Origin: Desmodesmus armatus
Lineage: Eukaryota; Chlorophyta; Chlorophyceae; Sphaeropleales; Scenedesmaceae
DNA: 64,000 nt
Assembly (NCBI GenBank): GCA_007449985.2
Contig: VIIQ02000004.1
Coordinates: 1,022,563-1,086,562, forward strand
Reading direction: 5' to 3'
The notes below the pieces were generated by a model. It had not been told where the DNA came from, ran no database searches, and worked only from the letters and a program-made list of their open reading frames with translations. Every line of letters begins with the position of its first letter. Positions within the stretch are counted from its first letter, which is position 1. Position numbers and translations under genes: made by a program. Shown piece by piece: positions 37,173 through 48,582 of the stretch.

Positions 37173-39678
37173 GCGGCAGCTGCCACGGCGGCAGGCGGGG
37201 CTTCAGCAGCAGATGGAGAGAGAGAGGCGTGTGGGGTGGAGATGGGCAGGTGGTGGCGGCTGTGGAAGCGCTGGTGTCGGTGGACGGCCTCCCAAGCAAT
37301 GCTATGCAGGTTGGTGGGGGGGGGGGGCATGATGCGGGAGGGTGACGGGGGGGGGGGGGGGGGGGAGACATGTCATATTCAGTGGGGGTGCGGATAGCAG
37401 ACGGACTTGGGATGACAGGACAAGAAAACAGCAGTCGATAACTGCTCGGACTCTTGTTGCAACCCACGCTTTGGGCTGGCAGCATACAGGTATTGAAGTC
37501 CAGCACATCAGCACTCAGGGGAGACAGTGTTGACACGGTTTCCAAGCACAGCTGCTATGCTTGCAACCTGCCTGTCTGTGTGTGGCACATCATCACTCCA
37601 ATGCATCCCCTGCCATCCACCAACTTCCCAGCTCCGTGTGGTTGTGGCGGCTGTTGTGAACGCAGGCTGCTTCAGCATGTGCATGCAATACAGCAACACA
37701 GCTGCAGCCTGGCAGGTGCTGCTAGCCTGGCGCGACAATGCTGCTGCCGCTGCTGCCCCACCAGCAGCAACAGCAGCAGCGAGCCCTGCCACATCCACAG
37801 CAGCAGTCAGGCAGCAGCTGCGGCTGCTGCAAGTCCTGAGCTTGATGCGGCATCTTGCTGAACACAGGCTGGAAGTCAGCAGCAGCAACAGCAGCAGCAG
37901 CAGCAGCAGGTCTAGTATGCAGTCAGCAGCTGCTGCAGCTGCTGCCAGCAGCAGCAAGGGCAGCAGCACAGCACTCACAGCAACAGGCGGCAGCCAGCTG
38001 AACACACAGTGGCTGCAGGACATGTGTGACACTGTCTGCCGCTGTGTGCTGGATTCGGACAGCACTGCGAAGGCTTCAAAGGACTCCAGCAGAAGCAGAA
38101 GCAGCAGCAGGCGTGTCAGCAGGGCTCTAGACAGCAATGATACTGAGCATGCTAACACCACCACCACCACCACCAGCAGCAGCAGTGACGGCTGCCTTTC
38201 GGTGCAGCAGCTGATGTGGCTGGTGGACACAGGCTTGCAGCTCGGGGTAACAGCAGCATGGCAGGGCCTCCTGGGAACTTCACATGCAGTGCTGCTCAGT
38301 GTACTGACTGCCTGCCGGTTGTTGGAGGGGCGGGGGAGTACGGTGCACGGCCGGCTGCATTGCCAACAGCAGCAGGAGGGTCAGAACATCTGGGGGGAGC
38401 AGCAGCAGTGGCGGCAGCAGGCACGCAGCCTGGTCCGATACCCCAGCAGCAGCAGCAGCAGCAGCAGCAGGGCCCCGCTTGGACTGCTGCTTGTGGAATT
38501 GCCGATGGGGATAGTAGGAGTGCAGGTGCACTCACTTTGGTGCCCTGACGGCGCTGAGCAGCAGGGCGGTTGCTGCGCTGTGTGTCGCTGCAAGCATAAT
38601 GCTGCAATCACAGACAGAGCCAGACGCAGCGACAGCAGCAGCAGCGCCGCGGCAGCTGCAGCAAGCTGGCGAGCTGCTGCGGGCAGCACAGGAGCACCTG
38701 CAGCATGCGGCAACCCTACACAGCCAGCAGCAGCACGCCCTGCACACTGACCCCATACCTCCTGGCACTACTATCCCCACCACCACCACTATCCCCGCAC
38801 CAGCAGTTAGTGCTACCGCTTGGGCGGATGCATCAGCCGTCAGCGAGCCCCTGCTGCAGCTACAGCTCACAGTAATCCGCCTCTCCTTTGCCCTAGCACA
38901 GCGCCAGCACCACGAGCAGCACTCCAAGCAGCTCCTACAGCGTCTGGTGCAGCACCCACTAGCAGGACCCTCCGAGCTGCGGGCAGCAGCATTGGAATGC
39001 CTCCAGCCCGGCAGGCCTAGCCAAGGCCAGGCTACTGCTGCCCTGGCGTACAGTCACATGCTGCGCCTGGCAGCAGCAGCGGAGCCGCCGGAGTTGCCGG
39101 CAGTTGCGGAGGCGGTTGGGGGGATGCTGGCGCTGGTGGCGTCACATCAGGTGAAGATCCGGGCGGTGACAAAGGTGGTGGAGGTGCTGCGCGGAGCAGC
39201 AGCAGCAGCAGCAGCAGCACTAGACTGTACTGCTGCTGCTGGTACTGGTGTGTATCCTGCCAAGAGCCTGCAGTGGCTTGTGGCGACCTGTTGGAATGCA
39301 GCAGTGGACTGCAGCAGCAGCGGCGATGCTGACACAGCTAGGCAGTACCTGCAGCTAGTGAGTGCACTAGCTGAGGCACAGCAGCAGCAGCAGCAGCAGC
39401 AGCAGTGCGGGACGACAGCTGTGGACGCTCCTGGTGTAGCAGGGGACATGCAGCCGCAACAGCAGCAGCAGACGAAGAAACAGCAGCACTGGCTGGTGGG
39501 CTCGAAGCAGTTCCAGCAGCTCTGGGCGAGGTGTGATGTGGTGCATGTGCCGTCACAGCCACAGTGCAGTCAGGGCAACACAGGGACCAACGCTGAGGAG
39601 CAGCAAGGCACGGAAGCAGCGGGCGCAGCTGAGGACAAGCAGCAGCACACAACCACACAGGGGCTCGATGCTATGGCG

Positions 39679-39748
<70 letters not shown>

Positions 39749-42713
39749 CGCCAGAGTCCACACAACCAGAGGCCATGGAGCAAGATGAGCCTCCAGCTGC
39801 TGCAGTTGCCGAGCCTAGCTGCACACAGCTGTCACCCAGCTCACAGCGCCACCACCACCAGCAGCAGCAGCAGCGGCGGTTGTCTGCAGCATCAGGAGCA
39901 GCTGCTGAGGTGCCCCCACAGGAAAGCTCTAGCAATGCCGCAGCTATCGCCGGTGTGTCTGCAGAGGTTGGCCAGCAACCGCCATCGCAGCCGTTATCGC
40001 AGCCGCCGTCGCAGCTGCAGTCGCAGCCGCAGTCACAGCCGCTGTCGCAGCCGCAGTTGCAGTCCCCATCACAGCCGCCGTCGCAGCTGCGGTCAAAGCC
40101 GCAGTCCCAGCCACCATCACAGCCGCAGTTGCAGCCGCCGTCGCAGCTGCAGTCGCAGCCGCAGTCACAGCGGCCATCAAAGCCGCCACCGCAGCTGCAG
40201 TCACAGCCGCACGCGTCTGCAGCAGCAGATGAGGACATGTCCGACTCTGCAGCTGTTGTGGCAGCTACCCCAGACAGTGACCCCAGCACAGAGACCTCTG
40301 ATTCCGACAGCCACCCCAACACAGCACGGGCGTGCAGCGACAGGGGAGCAGATGCTGGCTGGGGTGCAAGCCAGCTGTTGGGTCAGAGCCCCACGCAGGA
40401 CACGGTCCCAAGCTCAGCACACCTCGGGACACCAGATGGTGTGACAGATGAGGGTGCAAGCCAGCTGTTCAGTCAGGGGCAGGACAGGGTCCCAGCAAGC
40501 TCAGCAGCACTAAACCCTGGGGCCAGCACAGCAGGCGGTGCAGCTGGTGGCGGTGGCAGCCAGATGCTGGGCCTTACACACGACAGCAGCCCTTACAGAG
40601 CAGCGGCAGGTGGGACAGATGCAGCGTATGCACCAGCGGACCAGGGTGGCAGCCAAACCCCACCATTGGCCTCAACACAGGATGACGCCCCAACCACAGC
40701 ACCGGCATCAGCGGCAGCACCACCTGTCGGTTTGTCAGCTGACGCTGCTGCAGGGGTGGCAGCTGGTGATACTGATGCTGACCTAGGCCCAAGCAGCAGC
40801 CAGCCGAGACCAGCACCAGCTGCAGCAGAGGGTTTGTCAGGCACAGCAGCTGCAGCGCTCATCCCAGCAGCTGCAGATGGTGCCGGCCCCTGTCAACAGG
40901 CAGCGCTCACCCAAGCAGCCAGCCAAACGGGCCTGCTGATAGTACGGGCCTTGGTCAAGACAGCGGCCACATGAGCCAAGCTGCTGCAGCAGCAGTGGCG
41001 GGGTCAGCTGTGGCACTTGCTGATGGTGGCGGCCTTGGTCAACAGGCAGTGGCCACACCAGCAATGAGCTGCAGGGCTGACATGACTGTTGACCAGCAGC
41101 AGCAGCGGCTGCTGCAGGAGGGACGCTGCACAGAGCATGCAGCACAGCCGGCTGCATCAATCGCTCAGGTGGCAGGCGTGGGAGCTGCACACAGCCAGGA
41201 GGGGTGCTCCAGCGGGGCTGCTGCTGCTGCTGCTGCTGTTGTGCCTGTGCTGCTTGATGATGCTGCTACAGATGCAGATGCAGCAGCGGCAACCAGCCAA
41301 GACCAGGACATGTCTGATGCTGATGCAGCTGTCACTGCTGGTGCAACTGTACGAGCGGCACAGGGGCCACCCAGAGTTGCAGGCGGTGAGGAGGGGTGCA
41401 CCAGCGGGGCTGGTGCCCCTGCAGATGCAGCAGCGGCAGCAACACGCAGCCAAGACCAGGCCATGCCAGATGCCGATGCTGTTGCAGCTCCTACCGCTGC
41501 TGCAGCTGCAGGAACGGCACAGGCTTCGAGTACAGACGAAGCCATGCCAGATGTTGATGCTGTCTCTGCTGCTGGTGCAGTTGCAGGACCTGCACCTAGC
41601 CAGGCATTGGGTAGGGGTGAGGCCATGCCAGATGCTGCTGCTGCAGGTGCAACAGTGGCAGCCAGCCAACTTCAGGGTATGCCAGCTGCTGCTGCTGCTG
41701 CTGCTGCAGCTGCAGGAGTGACACACAGCCAGAGGGTCAGTGCAGATGATGAAGCCATGGCAGATGTTGCTGCTGCTGCTGCTGCTCTTGCAGATGCAGC
41801 AGCAGCACACAGCCAGGATCAGGCCATGCCAGATGCCGATGCTGTCCCTGCTGCTGGTGCAGCTGCAGCGGTGGCAGCCAGCATCGCTGTTGGCACAGAT
41901 GAGTGCACGTCAGATGCAGCTGTTCCTGCTGCTGCTGCAACTACAGCAGTTGCTTCACTTGCAGCAGCAGCAGCAGCGCCTGCAGCTGCCCTGGCGGATG
42001 AGTGCACGCCAGATGCAGCTGGTCTAGTGGCCCCTGTTGTAGCAGCCAAGGGGGCTGCTGCTGTAGCAGCTGAGGGTGTCAGTGCAGAGCGCTATGTGCC
42101 AGGTGTTGCGAGCCAGGCAACAGCGTGCCAGCAAGCATCATCGGCAGCAGTCGTGCAGAGGTGCAGCCAGCCGGCACCTCCAGCCATTGTTGCAGCAGCA
42201 GCAGCAGCAGGAGGGAAGGTGGGTGGGAGTACACAGCCACGAGAAGCCAATGCATCAGCTCAACCGCATAATCAGCAGCAGCAGCCGCCGCAGCAGCAGA
42301 ATGCTGGGTTGGGTGGTCAAGGGGGCAGCCAAGGACTGCAGGCAGGGGGTGATGTCACAGCCACCCAGGCAGAGTTTGGAGTCCCCGCTGCTGCAGCTGT
42401 TGGTGCGAGTGCTGCTGTTGCTGAGGTTGTAGGAGGGTGCAGCAGCTCGGCTAGCGAAGCAGCAGAGCGTGCTGCCTCACAGCCTGTGTCTGTAGCAGCA
42501 AGTTTGGGCAGCCCCTGTGTGGGCATGCAGAGTCAGGAGCAAGGGCTGCAGCAGTCTGGGGCAGCACTGGCAGTGGGGTGGGAGACTGCAGATGCTGATG
42601 TGGCAGGGGAGGCAGGGTGCAGCCCTTCACAGCAGCAGAGTGGTACCAGCATGGTTCAGGGGGACCTCGGCTGTGCCTGGACCTTTCTCAGGATGACTGA
42701 GTGCAATCCGTGA
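29383..42713 (+). CDS. SPO22/ZIP4-like TPR meiosis protein with long low-complexity tail
   Basis: Supported exons: 29383-30162, 30633-30721, 31116-31296 (end uncertain), 31685-31882, 32266-32760, 33041-33149, one near 34120-34515, 35148-35231, one from 36846, then 37629 to the end. ZIP4/SPO22/TEX11 proteins are superhelical TPR scaffolds of the synapsis-initiation machinery needed for class I crossovers. Evidence is the ordered set of degenerate TPR helices: VLMQLAQAYLATSQPSRVLE, LQISSLALLQQGKLGAASAQ, LHEKGASHYAAHRYHPSIDL, ARLLAMALLKSGQPSSAIEY, and near the C-terminus PAKSLQWLVATCWNAAVD, the WL-xxx-WN motif typical of the family. The N-terminus (MSGKQFKSSGVRRLG) is Gln-rich. Past about 39600 the protein becomes a polyA/polyQ region, a Ser-Gln-Pro repeat and an Ala/Asp-rich tail, with a frame change near 40900 (first frame stops at 40974, second at 42713). 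Frame breaks also occur near 34207, 34400 and 38300-38600. Family call moderately sure; exact model approximate. Confidence 0.65.
30505..30935 (+). repeat. Partial tandem copies of ZIP4-like exon 2
   Basis: The exon at 30633-30721 (EVELLLLQHHHAAEPQHTIQ) is preceded by a partial copy at about 30507-30545 (GCAG/GAGGTCGGACTGCTG) and followed by a nearly identical 3' copy at about 30863-30929 that keeps AGCAAG/GTGTGT. The last copy shares about 65 bases with only a few differences. Confidence 0.85.
31525..31740 (+). repeat. Duplicated acceptor and start of ZIP4-like exon 4
   Basis: The acceptor plus about 50 exonic bases (CTGCAG/GCCGCATCAGCCTGG) occurs at about 31529-31582 and again at 31681-31735, where it runs into the full exon. 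The first copy ends in unrelated sequence. Confidence 0.85.
33505..34215 (+). repeat. Four tandem copies of a TPR-type exon start in the ZIP4-like gene
   Basis: The acceptor plus GLLQISSLALLQQGK-coding sequence occurs at about 33507, 33698, 33884 and 34114. The third and fourth copies extend to ASAQLCAW. Spacing is about 186-230 bases. Only the last continues into a long open exon. It reads CTCAGCAGGGAGG where copy 3 reads CTCAAGCAGGGGG, one base shorter, which breaks the frame. Confidence 0.9.
35037..35162 (+). repeat. Duplicated acceptor region of ZIP4-like exon 8
   Basis: A segment with GCACGTACTGCCGCATGAT and GCCTGCAGGGTGGTGGCA occurs at 35038-35073 and 35119-35157. The second copy is the acceptor of the exon encoding SAQQSVDKLAVQLLGLEE. 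Confidence 0.85.
35577..36990 (+). repeat. Seven tandem copies of one TPR-type exon in the ZIP4-like gene
   Basis: Copies begin at about 35577, 35740, 35941, 36191, 36432, 36640 and 36846. Each starts just after a TTGCAG- or CTGCAG-like acceptor and encodes variants of SQATCEKCHALLHEKGASHY and AAHRYHPSIDLLKPAVFFA. Most also carry GKSARLLAMALL and then pass directly into the next copy's intron-like tail (CTGTATCTTGTGCTGCGCTG) without a clear donor. Spacings are 163-250 bases; copies 5 to 7 are 206-208 apart, so not multiples of three throughout. Only copy 7 continues into SGQPSSAIEYV. Copy 3 has its CCACCCC segment expanded into a run of over 20 C. Confidence 0.95.
39679..39747 (+). repeat. 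CAG tract encoding poly-Ala in the ZIP4-like gene
   Basis: About 22 CAG units, read in the ATGGCGACAGCAGCA frame as poly-Ala. It lies in the low-complexity tail of the ZIP4-like protein. Confidence 0.9.
39972..40212 (+). repeat. Coding Ser-Gln-Pro minisatellite
   Basis: Short units of CCG/CAG/TCG codons encode an array of SQPP, SQLQ and SQPQ motifs, about 80 residues. The frame is kept throughout. It lies between the poly-Ala tract and the Ala/Asp-rich tail. Confidence 0.9.
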
Positions 42714-43255
42714 AGATTTGTGCTTCTGTAACATCTGATACTGCACAGGATTGGCACTTGCATATCCCTTGCATCCCCTGAGTACAGTACACAGAAGCAA
42801 CCTCTCGTTTGCTTGCATCTGCTGTTGCTCAGCAGTTCCGGGGAACCACTGAAACGGATCTCTTTGAAAACATGCTGAAGATGATCCATTTGCACATTGG
42901 TCATTACAACCTCGAATTGACCCAATCTGTTACCTTGGACACCTTAGGTGTCCTTGGAGATTGTTGGAAGATCTGCAGAACAGCCGCCAGTGGTACAGAC
43001 ACGATACTATCAGGCATACTTCGCTAGTGTGCGTTCGATAGCCATATCGAGTGAACTGCAATTGGTATTCGTGCAGGGCGGTACATATTAGTCATGTGGC
43101 GTATCTCGCGCGCATGGGTGGTTTGATTGTTCGAATCATTGGTTTGAATTGTGGCGGATGTGTTCAGATTGTGTCGTGCTCGTTTCAAGCGCGCAATCGT
43201 GACAGCGCTTTCTCCTGTCTGTCTTCCGGCTGCCAGCAAACGTAAGAAGCGCAAG

Positions 43256-43905
43256 ATGAGATACCAGAATCCGCTGTTTTCCTTAGTTGCTTCGCATGCG
43301 CCCTCAACGCCAAAGGTGGGGGCAGCAGAGCAGGAGCAAGAGGCATCAGCAGCAGGCACCCATCAGCAGGACCTCTGCCACCTGGTTGCACCAGAAGGCT
43401 GCTGCAACTGCCACAGACTGGCTGAAGATGTACGAAGGTATAACCCTCGCCACGTTCTGCGGCTAACCAGCAAGATGTTCGCAAGATACCATGCTCCACC
43501 TGCCAGCCTGTCGCAGCAGCTAATGTACTGCTGCAACTTGCCCATGCCCCCAGGCTTATGCAGGAGAAGCAGGAGCTGTTGGCCGATCTCGTAAACGCCA
43601 ACCAGGCGTTCCTGCGCCTCCAACGAGACCACACAGCACTCCTGCAGCAGATGAACGAATCCAGGCTGAAGCAGCAGCAGATGGCCCGCAAGGACGCAGC
43701 AGCAGAGGCCCCAGACACCAGCGCGGCCCCAGAGCAGCAGCAGGATCACGATGACCTCGCAGCAGCAGTAGCAACAGACGTGCATGCGATCTCAGGAGCC
43801 TCAGGGGATGACATAATCACCCCAAGGTTGGAGCAGAGCCCCAGCTCTCCTGTCAAGCGCAAGAGGGCACGATGGAACAAGGCCAGCAAGGAGCTCAGGA
43901 AGTGA
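43256..43905 (+). CDS. Small coiled-coil protein with basic C-terminus, unknown function
   Basis: Two exons, 43256-43437 and 43554-43905, join in phase (CGAAG/GTATAA to CCCCCAG/GCTTATGC) to give 177 residues. Exon 1 starts MRYQNPLFSLVASHAPSTPK and contains a Cys pair (GCCNCHRLAEDVRR). Exon 2 starts LMQEKQELLADLVNANQAFL and reads like a short leucine-based coiled coil, then an Ala/Gln/Asp linker and a basic end, PVKRKRARWNKASKELRK, that could be a nuclear localisation signal. An upstream in-frame stretch without ATG (KRKKRK) could extend the N-terminus through another exon. The stop codon overlaps a possible donor (GTGAGT), so a further exon is possible. Family not recognised. Confidence 0.55.
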
Positions 43906-44276
43906 GTGCAGCAGCGGGAGCTAAGAGGTTTGAATTTGACTTGAATTTGGTTTGAATTTGAGGATCAGATCTCACACCCTTGGCTCGCTGGCTAGTGCTG
44001 AGGTTTGGGATCCCCTCCCACGATACCTGTACTGTACTGATTTGTTTGTACAAGTGGGCCACAGCATGCAGACACCCATACACACAGCCTGGCACGCAGG
44101 CTAGCACGCAGGGTCAGCACACCTAGCACTTTCTAGAAAGACGGCACAACACCAGGTTCCGACAGGAAGGGCTGATGTTTGGACCCGCAGCATGCACTAG
44201 CAGAGTCTTTGCGTGGTAAGGAATAGCCATGCTGGCGCGGCTGCTGTAGGGGGACAAGGCAAAATCAGCACAGGCA
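43906..44276. other. Intergenic region between two plus-strand genes
   Basis: No exon is supported. It contains a short GAATTTGA/CTTGAATTTGG repeat near 43930 and leads into a TATA-like element. Confidence 0.4.
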
Positions 44277-44277
44277 T

Positions 44278-44286
44278 GTATATATA
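44278..44286 (+). promoter_or_regulatory. TATA-box-like element
   Basis: GTATATATAGAC is a near-perfect TATA consensus and is unusual in this GC-rich window. It lies about 13-20 bases before ATG 44299. At normal TATA-to-start spacing, transcription would begin at or after that ATG, so the true start codon may be further in. Confidence 0.5.
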
Positions 44287-44298
44287 GACTTGGTGCGG

Positions 44299-46376
44299 AT
44301 GGAGATGATTCACCCTGTGCGCACTATCAGCACAGGCCTGCCTCCTCCTCCTCTCCCTGCACCCTCAACGTCAGGATCATCGCAGCACACAGCATCTTCT
44401 GCTGGTGCAATCCCCCACCTCTGCCTTTTGTCCTGCACCACTTGTCAATCTCACCTCCCCAATGCCACCCACGCTTTGGGCCAAACCTGGTTTGCTTGCT
44501 TTCCCTGCTGCTGTCCTCTCACTCCAATCCCGCAGCTCCTTCAAGTCCCTAGGTGACCTCCTCACCCCTCAGCACGCCCCAGCAGCAGCAGCAGCACACC
44601 CGGCAACACCCCCAACATCCTTGCGACGACAACAATGCTCCCACTGTCTGCCCCAAGCAGCCCCAAGAGCCTCCTTGCGGGCCCCACCTACCTCCCACAT
44701 CTTTTCCACCCCCAACCACCCACACAGTCGCTCACCAAGCCTTCTTTTGCCGCCTGCACCACCACTGCCCCCTGCCCCCCCCCCCACACACACACTCACA
44801 CACCCGCAGCTTTTTCAAGTCTCTAGGCGACCTCCTCACCCCCTCAGCACGCCCCAGCAGCAGCGGCAGCACCACCAGCATCCTCAGCATGACAACACTC
44901 CCACTCTCCGCCCCCAGTAGCCCCAAGAGCCTCCTTGTACCCCCCACAGCACCCCGCAGCCCCAAGAGAGGGTTGAGTATACACCCCACCCCCAAACACC
45001 CACATGACTTGCTGAACAAGCTTTGTAATGCCGCCTGCGCTACCTCTCCCCCCCCCCCCCCGCAGCTCCTTCAAGTCCCTAGGAGACCTCCTCAACCCCT
45101 CAGCACGCCCCAGCAGCAGCGGCAGCACCACCAGCATCCTCAGCATGACAACACTCCCACTGTCTGCCCCAAACAGCCCCAAGAGCCTCCTTGTCCCCCC
45201 ACAGCACCCCGCAGCCCCAAGGGAGGGTTTAGTAGGCTGAGGGCTTCGTTCAGCGCTGCTAGCAGTAGATTGAGCTTGGGCAGCCGGCCTCCAGGACTCC
45301 TCAGCAGTAGTGCTGTCTTCACAAGCAGCGGCGGCACCAGCCACACCACTGACCGGCTGCTGCCACTACTGGGCGGGAAAGCTAGTGCGGTTGATGTGGT
45401 AGCACCCAACGGCCGCAGCAGCAGCGGCGGCGGCGGCGGCAGCGGGGGCGGGATGGGGATGGGGAGTGCACCTATCCCCGCACACGCAGCAGCAGTGGCG
45501 GCGGCGGGGTTCGGTGATCAGCTATGGGGACGGAGCAGTGTTGATCGGCAACACACACAGCAGAGGCGGTACCAGCAGCAGCAGTGGAACACTGAGCTCT
45601 CCTGGGAGGTTCAGCATGGACTGCAGCAGCACTACAGGAGCAGCAGCAGCCACAGGAGTGCTGAGAAGCAGCAGCATGGGCAGCGGCTTGAACCCAAACC
45701 CCATGCGTCACAGTGTAGAGGTGCTGCCTGGCCGACACAGCACCAGCAGCGGCAGCAGCAGCAGCGAAGTCGCCAGCATCGCCAGTAAGCTAGGACTCAG
45801 CGTGCGCACCAGGCGAAGTGGCAGCTTTCCCTCCGGCTTTTCTCTCGGGGGAGTCGATGGATAGCATCAGCATCAGCGGCAATGGCAGTAGTAGCTTCCT
45901 GGCGGCCCCTGCTGCTGCTGTCCTAACCCCTGTGGTATCTGCATTAGCTGAAGGCGAGGGTGGTGACGGTGGTGAGAATCCTCTGGTAGATACCCCCGCA
46001 GCTGCAGCAGCAGCAGTAGCTTGCAGTGCTGGGTTGGATGCCCCCAGTGTGATCACCACCCACAGTGCAACGCAGAGCAATGCAGCAAGGTACAGCTGCA
46101 GCAGCGGCACCGACAGCAGCTCAGCAGGCGGCGCATCCAGCAACAGCAACGGCACAGGCACTAGCACTACCACTGCTGCTGCTGCTGCTGCTGCAGCTTC
46201 CCTGCATTTTAGCAGCAGCAGACAGTTCAGCACCAACAGCCAGGGCAGCTGCGGCAGCCATAGGCTGAGTCAGACCGCGTGGTCCGAGGGCGGGGCATCC
46301 CTTGCAATGCCCACTACTGCTGCTACAGCTACAGCTGCACCTACAGCTGTTGGTGAAGCCACCAATGCTACTACCC

Positions 46377-46409
<33 letters not shown>

Positions 46410-46717
46410 CCAAGAACAGTGCCGGAACCAGTACCAGCAGCAGCAAGGACAGCACAGGTGGTGGGAGCATGCGCAGCTTCAGGGTTAGCCACCTGTGCCC
46501 GGTTTCCCCCAAGTCCAGGGCCCTCAAAGACCTGGCCTCTCCAACAACAGCAGCAGCAGCAGACCCGACATCACCCCTGCCCAGCACAGCATGTGCACCA
46601 GCAGTGGCTGCTGCTGCTGCTGCTGCTGCTGCTCCTGCAGGCAGCCATACCCCTGAAATCCTCCCAGCTTCGCCCCCTTGTGCACCAACAGCAGGGGTTG
46701 CAGCCGCCGCCGCCTGC

Positions 46718-46759
<42 letters not shown>

Positions 46760-47151
46760 CACACCTGCAGCTACAGCATCAACAGCAGGACAGGATGCAG
46801 CTGCAGCACCTCCTGTGTTAGAGCCGGACACAGCAGCAGCAGCAGCAGCAGCAGCAGGTCCAGCAATGACAGGCAGGGCATCCTTTTCTGTAGCCGCTGC
46901 TGTTGCCGAGCTACTGCAGCCAATCAGCACCCCCAGCAGCGCCAGCAAAGTGAAGTTCCTCACATCACGCAGACACGGCAGCAGCAGCAGCAGGAGCAAG
47001 GCCGCATTAGCAATCAACACCTCTGCAGATGCAGCAGCAGCTGGCGACGCGGCAGCAGCAGCGGACGGGCAGCTTCGTATCCGTACTTTGGTCGTGTGTG
47101 GGACAAGTGGAGCAAAGTGAAGCTGGTGAGCCCTTGTGGCAGCCCCCACAG

Positions 47152-47185
<34 letters not shown>

Positions 47186-48582
47186 GGAGGCTGCCGTTAC
47201 AGACCCCAGCACAGCTTCTTCCCCAACCAAGGTAGCATCAGCGGTGTCGATAGCAGCAGCAATCGACATTGCTGCTCTGACCTCGGCACTGCTGACACCT
47301 GTGAGCGCTGTTGCCGCAACAGCAGCGACAGCAGCAGCGGGAGCGGTGGTGGTGGGTAGTGACACCCCAGCAGCAGCAGCAGCAGCAGCAGATAGTGCTG
47401 CTGATGTGTCTGCTGATGCAGCAGTGATGGCAGTTGCTGCTGGGCCAGGCAAGCTGGGTGACAGGCTGGCGGCGTGGCCACTGGAGCTGGGGGCGGAGTG
47501 GGAGTATGAGGCGGGACTGACGGTAAGTTTTGGGGGGGGGGGGGTTGCACTTGTGAGGTGTGGACAGTACAGTGCAGTACAGTATGGGTGTTTCTTGGGA
47601 GGGATTCTAACCTCTGCACTAGAGCTGGGGCGGAGTGGGAGTATGAGGCGGGACTGACGGTAAGTTGGGGGGGGGGGTGTCTTGCACTTGTGAGGTGTGG
47701 ACAGTACAGTGCAGTACAGTATGGTGTTTCTTGGGGGGGATTCTAACCTCTGCACTAGAGCTGGGGGCGGAGTGGGAGTATGAAGCAGGACTGACGGTAA
47801 GTGTGTTTGGCATAGAGGATGCATATGCTGCTTGTTGTTGTCGCCAGAGGGGTACTTGGATACATGCAAGCTCACTAAGGCTGTCCTACTAGATAGGCAA
47901 GCAACAGTGACATAATCGGTACCGAGCAGTGCGCCGGTGGCAGGTGTGGGGGGGGGGGAGGCAGGGAGGGAGGAGGCTGTTACTTGTGGGGTGCGTGTTT
48001 GAACAATACAGTGCAGTTCGATTTTGTTGTTGAAGGGAAAAGTTTCGTTTTTGGCATTCACCACTGGACCTGGGGCCCCAGGCAGTATGAGGCAGGACTG
48101 ACGGTAAGTGGGGTGGGTGGGTGGGGTGTTGGTTGCAATTGTAGGGTGGGTGTAGCAATAGTACAGTGCAGTCCAGTAACCGTGCCAGTACAGTGCAGTG
48201 CAGTGCAGTGCAGTGCATCAATACATTGATGTACTTAGTGAGGTGGCCACGTGGCACGTGCTATGGAGGTGCTGCTGCTTAGGGCGGCAGGGCGCATGTG
48301 TGAGGGGACATGCCCAGCTAGTGCTACAGCCCCCCCTCTGCGCTCAGCACCAGCAAGAACTATGCTTTGCAGGCTTACAGCTTTGCTAATGTGTCTGCTT
48401 TGCTTGTCTGCTGCTGTGTTGTGCTGCCTGTCATGCTGTTCTGCCTGCTTTGTTTCTTCAGAGCTTGAGGGCGTCCGCTGTCTGAATGGTGAAACAAACA
48501 AACCGACAGGGTTGTTGTGCTGGAGGTTGTGCGTCAGTCGCTGGTCGCAGCGACAGCGACCCACGATGCTTCCAGGTAGTGA
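44299..48582 (+). CDS. Ser/Ala-rich low-complexity protein, unknown function (model approximate)
   Basis: A chain of open segments rich in Ser, Ala, Gly and Thr. Recognisable landmarks are SFKSLGDLL (three copies), LVPPTAPRSPKGGFSRLRAS (about 45180-45250), VASIASKLGLSVRTRRSGSF (about 45770-45830), MRSFRVSHLCPVSPKSRALK (about 46470-46530), ASKVKFLTSRRHGSSSSRSK (about 46940) and WPLELGAEWEYEAGLT ending at a GTAAGT donor at 47523. A possible later exon at about 48459-48576 encodes VRCLNGETNKPTGLLCWRLC. The frame changes several times, some at likely introns. Repeated Ser-Pro and Arg-Ser phrases would suit a phosphorylated, largely disordered protein, but no family is recognised and the 3' end is uncertain. 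Confidence 0.4.
44531..45235 (+). repeat. Three tandem copies of an exon start (SFKSLGDLL)
   Basis: The acceptor plus exon sequence CGCAGCTCCTTCAAGTCCCT and its continuation occurs at about 44532, 44808 and 45062. Copies 2 and 3 share about 170 bases (ARPSSSGSTTSILSMTTLPL) and are each preceded by a C-run or CACA tract. Only copy 3 continues into the long open region. Confidence 0.9.
47485..48110 (+). repeat. Four tandem copies of an exon end with its donor (GAEWEYEAGLT/GTAAGT)
   Basis: Sequence encoding ELGAEWEYEAGLT followed by GGTAAGT occurs at 47485-47527, about 47625-47664, about 47758-47800 and, truncated, 48082-48106. Between them are G-runs, CACTTGTGAGGTGTGGACAG and a GTACAGTGCA motif. 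All four keep the donor, so alternative 5' splice sites are possible. Confidence 0.9.

Noticed and set aside
43151..43255. Extended N-terminus (KRKKRK-containing) of the small coiled-coil gene
   Set aside because: It is open and in frame but lacks an ATG. Kept only as a possibility through an unseen upstream exon.
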